64,000 nucleotides of DNA, from assembly GCA_002328585.1 (NCBI GenBank), contig DCUV01000063.1:1-64000 (forward strand). Reading direction: 5' to 3'. This stretch comes from Spirochaetia bacterium UBA2205. Lineage in GTDB: Bacteria > Spirochaetota > UBA4802 > UB4802. The notes under the pieces were generated by a model, which saw nothing but the letters and a program-made list of their open reading frames with translations, had not been told where the DNA came from and did not search any database. This document shows, one piece after another, positions 62,356-64,000 of this stretch. A program made the position numbers and the translations under genes. Within the stretch, counting starts at the first letter, position 1. Each line of letters opens with the position of its first letter.

Positions 62356-63642
62356 ATGGAAGACTTAAAAAAAGCATATCGCACCATCATGGATGATCAT
62401 TTTCCGGATACCATGACCATTAGCTTTGGGAATCAAACACTGACGTATAAAAAACGAACCTGGAAGATTAATGATGAAGGGCAGTTGATTGAGAAAGGAT
62501 TGCGGTATGGAGAAAATCCCGGTCAGGAAGCAGCACTCTATGAGCTTGTCAATGGCAATCTTGTGCTGGGGGATTGTGCATTCATAAGCCCCGGTCATTC
62601 ACTGGTAAGTGGCGTTGATGAATCGATGATGCTTCAGTTTGGGAAGCATCCCGGCAAGATTAACCTTACCGATATTGATAATGCTCTGAATATACTAAAA
62701 TATTTAATGAAGCAGCCATCTGCTGTTATCGTTAAGCACAATAATCCCTGTGGTGTTGCTTATGGAGTAACTATCGCCCAGGCATATAACAGGGCAAACA
62801 GGGCTGACCGTATAGCAGCGTTTGGTGGATGTGTTGCTTGCAACAGAGCTGTAGATAAAGAAACTGCACAGCTTATTTCACAAAATTATCTGGAGGTGCT
62901 GGTAGCGCCAGATTTTGAGCCCGGAGTCATGGATATATTGTCAAAGAAGAAGGACCTTCGCATTGTAAAAATTCAGCGTATTGACAGGCTTGAAGAGTAT
63001 AAGCAATTGCGCTTTGTTGACTTTAAATCCCTGATTGATGGCGGCATCATAGTTCAGCAATCACCTGTTACTATCATTAATTCTAAAGATGATTTAAAAC
63101 CTGCACAGGCAGAATATAAGGGGCAGTTTTATAAAATTGACCGTTTGCCAACCCCCCAGGAATATGAAGACCTTTTGTTTGGCTGGTTTGTGGAGCAGGG
63201 TGTTACGTCAAATTCGGTACTGTATGTTAAGGATGGAGTAACCGTTGGCATAGGTACCGGCGAGCAGGATAGGGTAGGCGTAGCCGAAATTGCAGTACAG
63301 AAAGCCTATACCAAATATGCTGATATGCTATGTTTTGATACATATGGAATATCGTACTATCAGTTAACGCTTGAGGTTGAAAAAGGATTGCGTAAAGCAA
63401 ACGATACAATAGCAATTGAGGAAGCCACAAAAGAAGCAAAGGGCGGACTTATTGGGGCAAGTATGGTTTCGGATGCATTCTTCCCTTTCAGGGATGGTGT
63501 TGACGTGGGTATAAAGCAGGGTATCTCCGCCATTGTGCAGCCCGGCGGTTCAATCCGCGATTGGGAGAGTATCATGGCATGCAATGAGGCAAACCCAAAA
63601 GTGGCTATGGTTTTTACCGGGCAGCGTGCGTTTAAACATTAA
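62356..63642 (+). CDS. Stand-alone AICAR transformylase
   Basis: Formylates AICAR to FAICAR in purine synthesis. The 428-aa protein starts with AICARFT-type residues and ends FTGQRAFKH. It has RYGENPGQEAALYE, KHNNPCG (catalytic Lys-His), SDAFFPFRDGVDV and QPGGSIRD. The usual bifunctional PurH (about 510-530 aa) has an N-terminal IMP cyclohydrolase domain; here it is absent, so that step must be encoded elsewhere. A reverse motif copy is at 62769-62777. No other purine gene in view. Confidence 0.9.
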   Translation: MEDLKKAYRTIMDDHFPDTMTISFGNQTLTYKKRTWKINDEGQLIEKGLRYGENPGQEAALYELVNGNLVLGDCAFISPGHSLVSGVDESMMLQFGKHPGKINLTDIDNALNILKYLMKQPSAVIVKHNNPCGVAYGVTIAQAYNRANRADRIAAFGGCVACNRAVDKETAQLISQNYLEVLVAPDFEPGVMDILSKKKDLRIVKIQRIDRLEEYKQLRFVDFKSLIDGGIIVQQSPVTIINSKDDLKPAQAEYKGQFYKIDRLPTPQEYEDLLFGWFVEQGVTSNSVLYVKDGVTVGIGTGEQDRVGVAEIAVQKAYTKYADMLCFDTYGISYYQLTLEVEKGLRKANDTIAIEEATKEAKGGLIGASMVSDAFFPFRDGVDVGIKQGISAIVQPGGSIRDWESIMACNEANPKVAMVFTGQRAFKH

Positions 63643-63655
63643 AAGGCAAAGGCGT

Positions 63656-64000
63656 TCAATGACGTTTTTGCTCATATTCCTTTATATATTCTTCTATAAG
63701 GCTTCCTGTTTTATGGGATTCTTCTTTTACCGGTTTCATGCGCCGGGCTGCAATATTGCCTATGACTTTAACAGGTTTTTTAATCAGTTCAACGATAATA
63801 TCTACACCATCACGAATTATAGTGAACAATTTTTTTACAATAGATGTTTTGGTGCCTTTTGGAGTAGTACGCATAGGAGTAATACTTGAGGCAACTGTCT
63901 CTGCTATATTTTTTACACCATACATTGCTGGAATTGGATTGTAGCTATCCTTAACATACGCTTTTTGTGGTCTAAAGGGGACCTGTTTTGGTAATCTACT
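63656..64000 (-). CDS. Hypothetical protein, truncated at window edge
   Basis: The frame runs to base 64000, so the N-terminus lies outside; an internal ATG is at 63925. The visible 114 residues include KSIVKKLFTIIRDGVDIIVELIKKPVKVIGNIAARRMKP-type sequence: basic and helical, with EYIKEYEQKR at the end. I do not recognise it. Convergent with the AICAR transformylase gene, 13 nt apart. Confidence 0.6.
   Translation of the reverse strand, partial: SRLPKQVPFRPQKAYVKDSYNPIPAMYGVKNIAETVASSITPMRTTPKGTKTSIVKKLFTIIRDGVDIIVELIKKPVKVIGNIAARRMKPVKEESHKTGSLIEEYIKEYEQKRH

Larger units (their letters stand above)
1918..62777. repeat. Dispersed 9-mer GCGATAGTT, 26 exact copies
   Basis: Plus-strand copies start at 1918, 7498, 10090, 14947, 22519, 23152, 26087, 30697, 32682, 40651, 43858, 48999, 49656, 52791 and 58102. 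Reverse copies (AACTATCGC) start at 8386, 15919, 22809, 28521, 32248, 38130, 49842, 54768, 57029, 58728 and 62769. Seventeen have a G before the 9-mer, and the base after is A or C in 24, often followed by C. Chance expectation on both strands is 2 x 64000/4^9, about 0.5. One-mismatch forms include 12520, 30806, 40030, 45806, 48124, 51950, 53739 and 60510. The density is about one per 2.5 kb. Function unknown; resembles an uptake signal or another protein-recognised word. Confidence 0.9.

Noticed and set aside
1918..62777. HIP1-type GCGATCGC or a Chi/KOPS-like oriented motif as an explanation for the 9-mer
   Set aside because: The word is not palindromic and copies are balanced on the two strands.
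1..64000. CRISPR array, tRNA, rRNA or replication origin
   Set aside because: No direct-repeat spacer array, no cloverleaf-like segment, and no DnaA-box cluster was seen on reading.

Overview
The window comes from a Gram-negative bacterium of moderate to low GC. It encodes predicted outer-membrane barrels, many signal-peptide proteins and a long sigma-54/NtrYX/HPr gene cluster. Several predicted lipoproteins have relaxed lipoboxes (FVSC, FSGC, MLSC, ALAC) of the kind tolerated in spirochaetes. Type III glutamine synthetase and the rpoN-hpf-hprK-ptsH arrangement also fit. I favour Spirochaetota, but this is inference only and no rRNA is present to settle it.

Layout. Bases 1-6.4 kb: partial nuclease-like gene, DNA polymerase IV, dapA-dapB, a CBS-PAS-Fis regulator and two secreted CsgG-like proteins. 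6.4-16 kb: small barrel, amidase_3-like protein, YhcC-type radical SAM protein, another CsgG/FlgO-like protein, an orphan gene with a strong hairpin, penicillin-acylase family protein, VOC protein and a DUF218 protein. 16-23.4 kb: glutamine synthetase III, a hydantoinase-like and HDAC-like pair, and a LemA-TPM-TPM operon. 24-27.4 kb: a surface cluster (lipoprotein, FecR-domain protein, small secreted protein, outer-membrane barrel). 27.4-32.6 kb: HepT/MntA toxin-antitoxin pair, an M16 peptidase pair (one active, one inactive), an unknown protein and a PilZ protein. 32.8-45.5 kb: pyrG, then eleven co-directional genes rpoN-hpf-hprK-ptsH-two small membrane proteins-DUF4390-ntrY-ntrX-UDG-like-priA. 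45.5-56.6 kb: DUF1285, TPR, nusB, ribH, a crotonase, a BaiN-like flavoprotein and a D-aminoacylase, separated by long repeat-filled gaps. 56.6-62 kb: a beta-oxidation operon behind a palindromic operator. 62.3-64 kb: a stand-alone AICAR transformylase and a partial gene.

The most striking signal is not a gene. The 9-mer GCGATAGTT (usually GGGCGATAGTT followed by A/C and C) occurs 26 times exactly on both strands, where about 0.5 copies would be expected by chance, plus about 18 one-mismatch forms. It lies in genes in all readable frames, in intergenic DNA, and once as a near-perfect inverted pair forming a hairpin after dinB. Density, strand balance and terminator-like pairing resemble the DNA uptake sequences of Pasteurellaceae and Neisseriaceae, although no competence gene is in view and the word is not one I know. 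A second layer is a set of intergenic repeats between 46 and 56.5 kb, including a 189-bp unit present twice with one difference and seven same-strand copies of an ATGGGGTCAGAGC tag.
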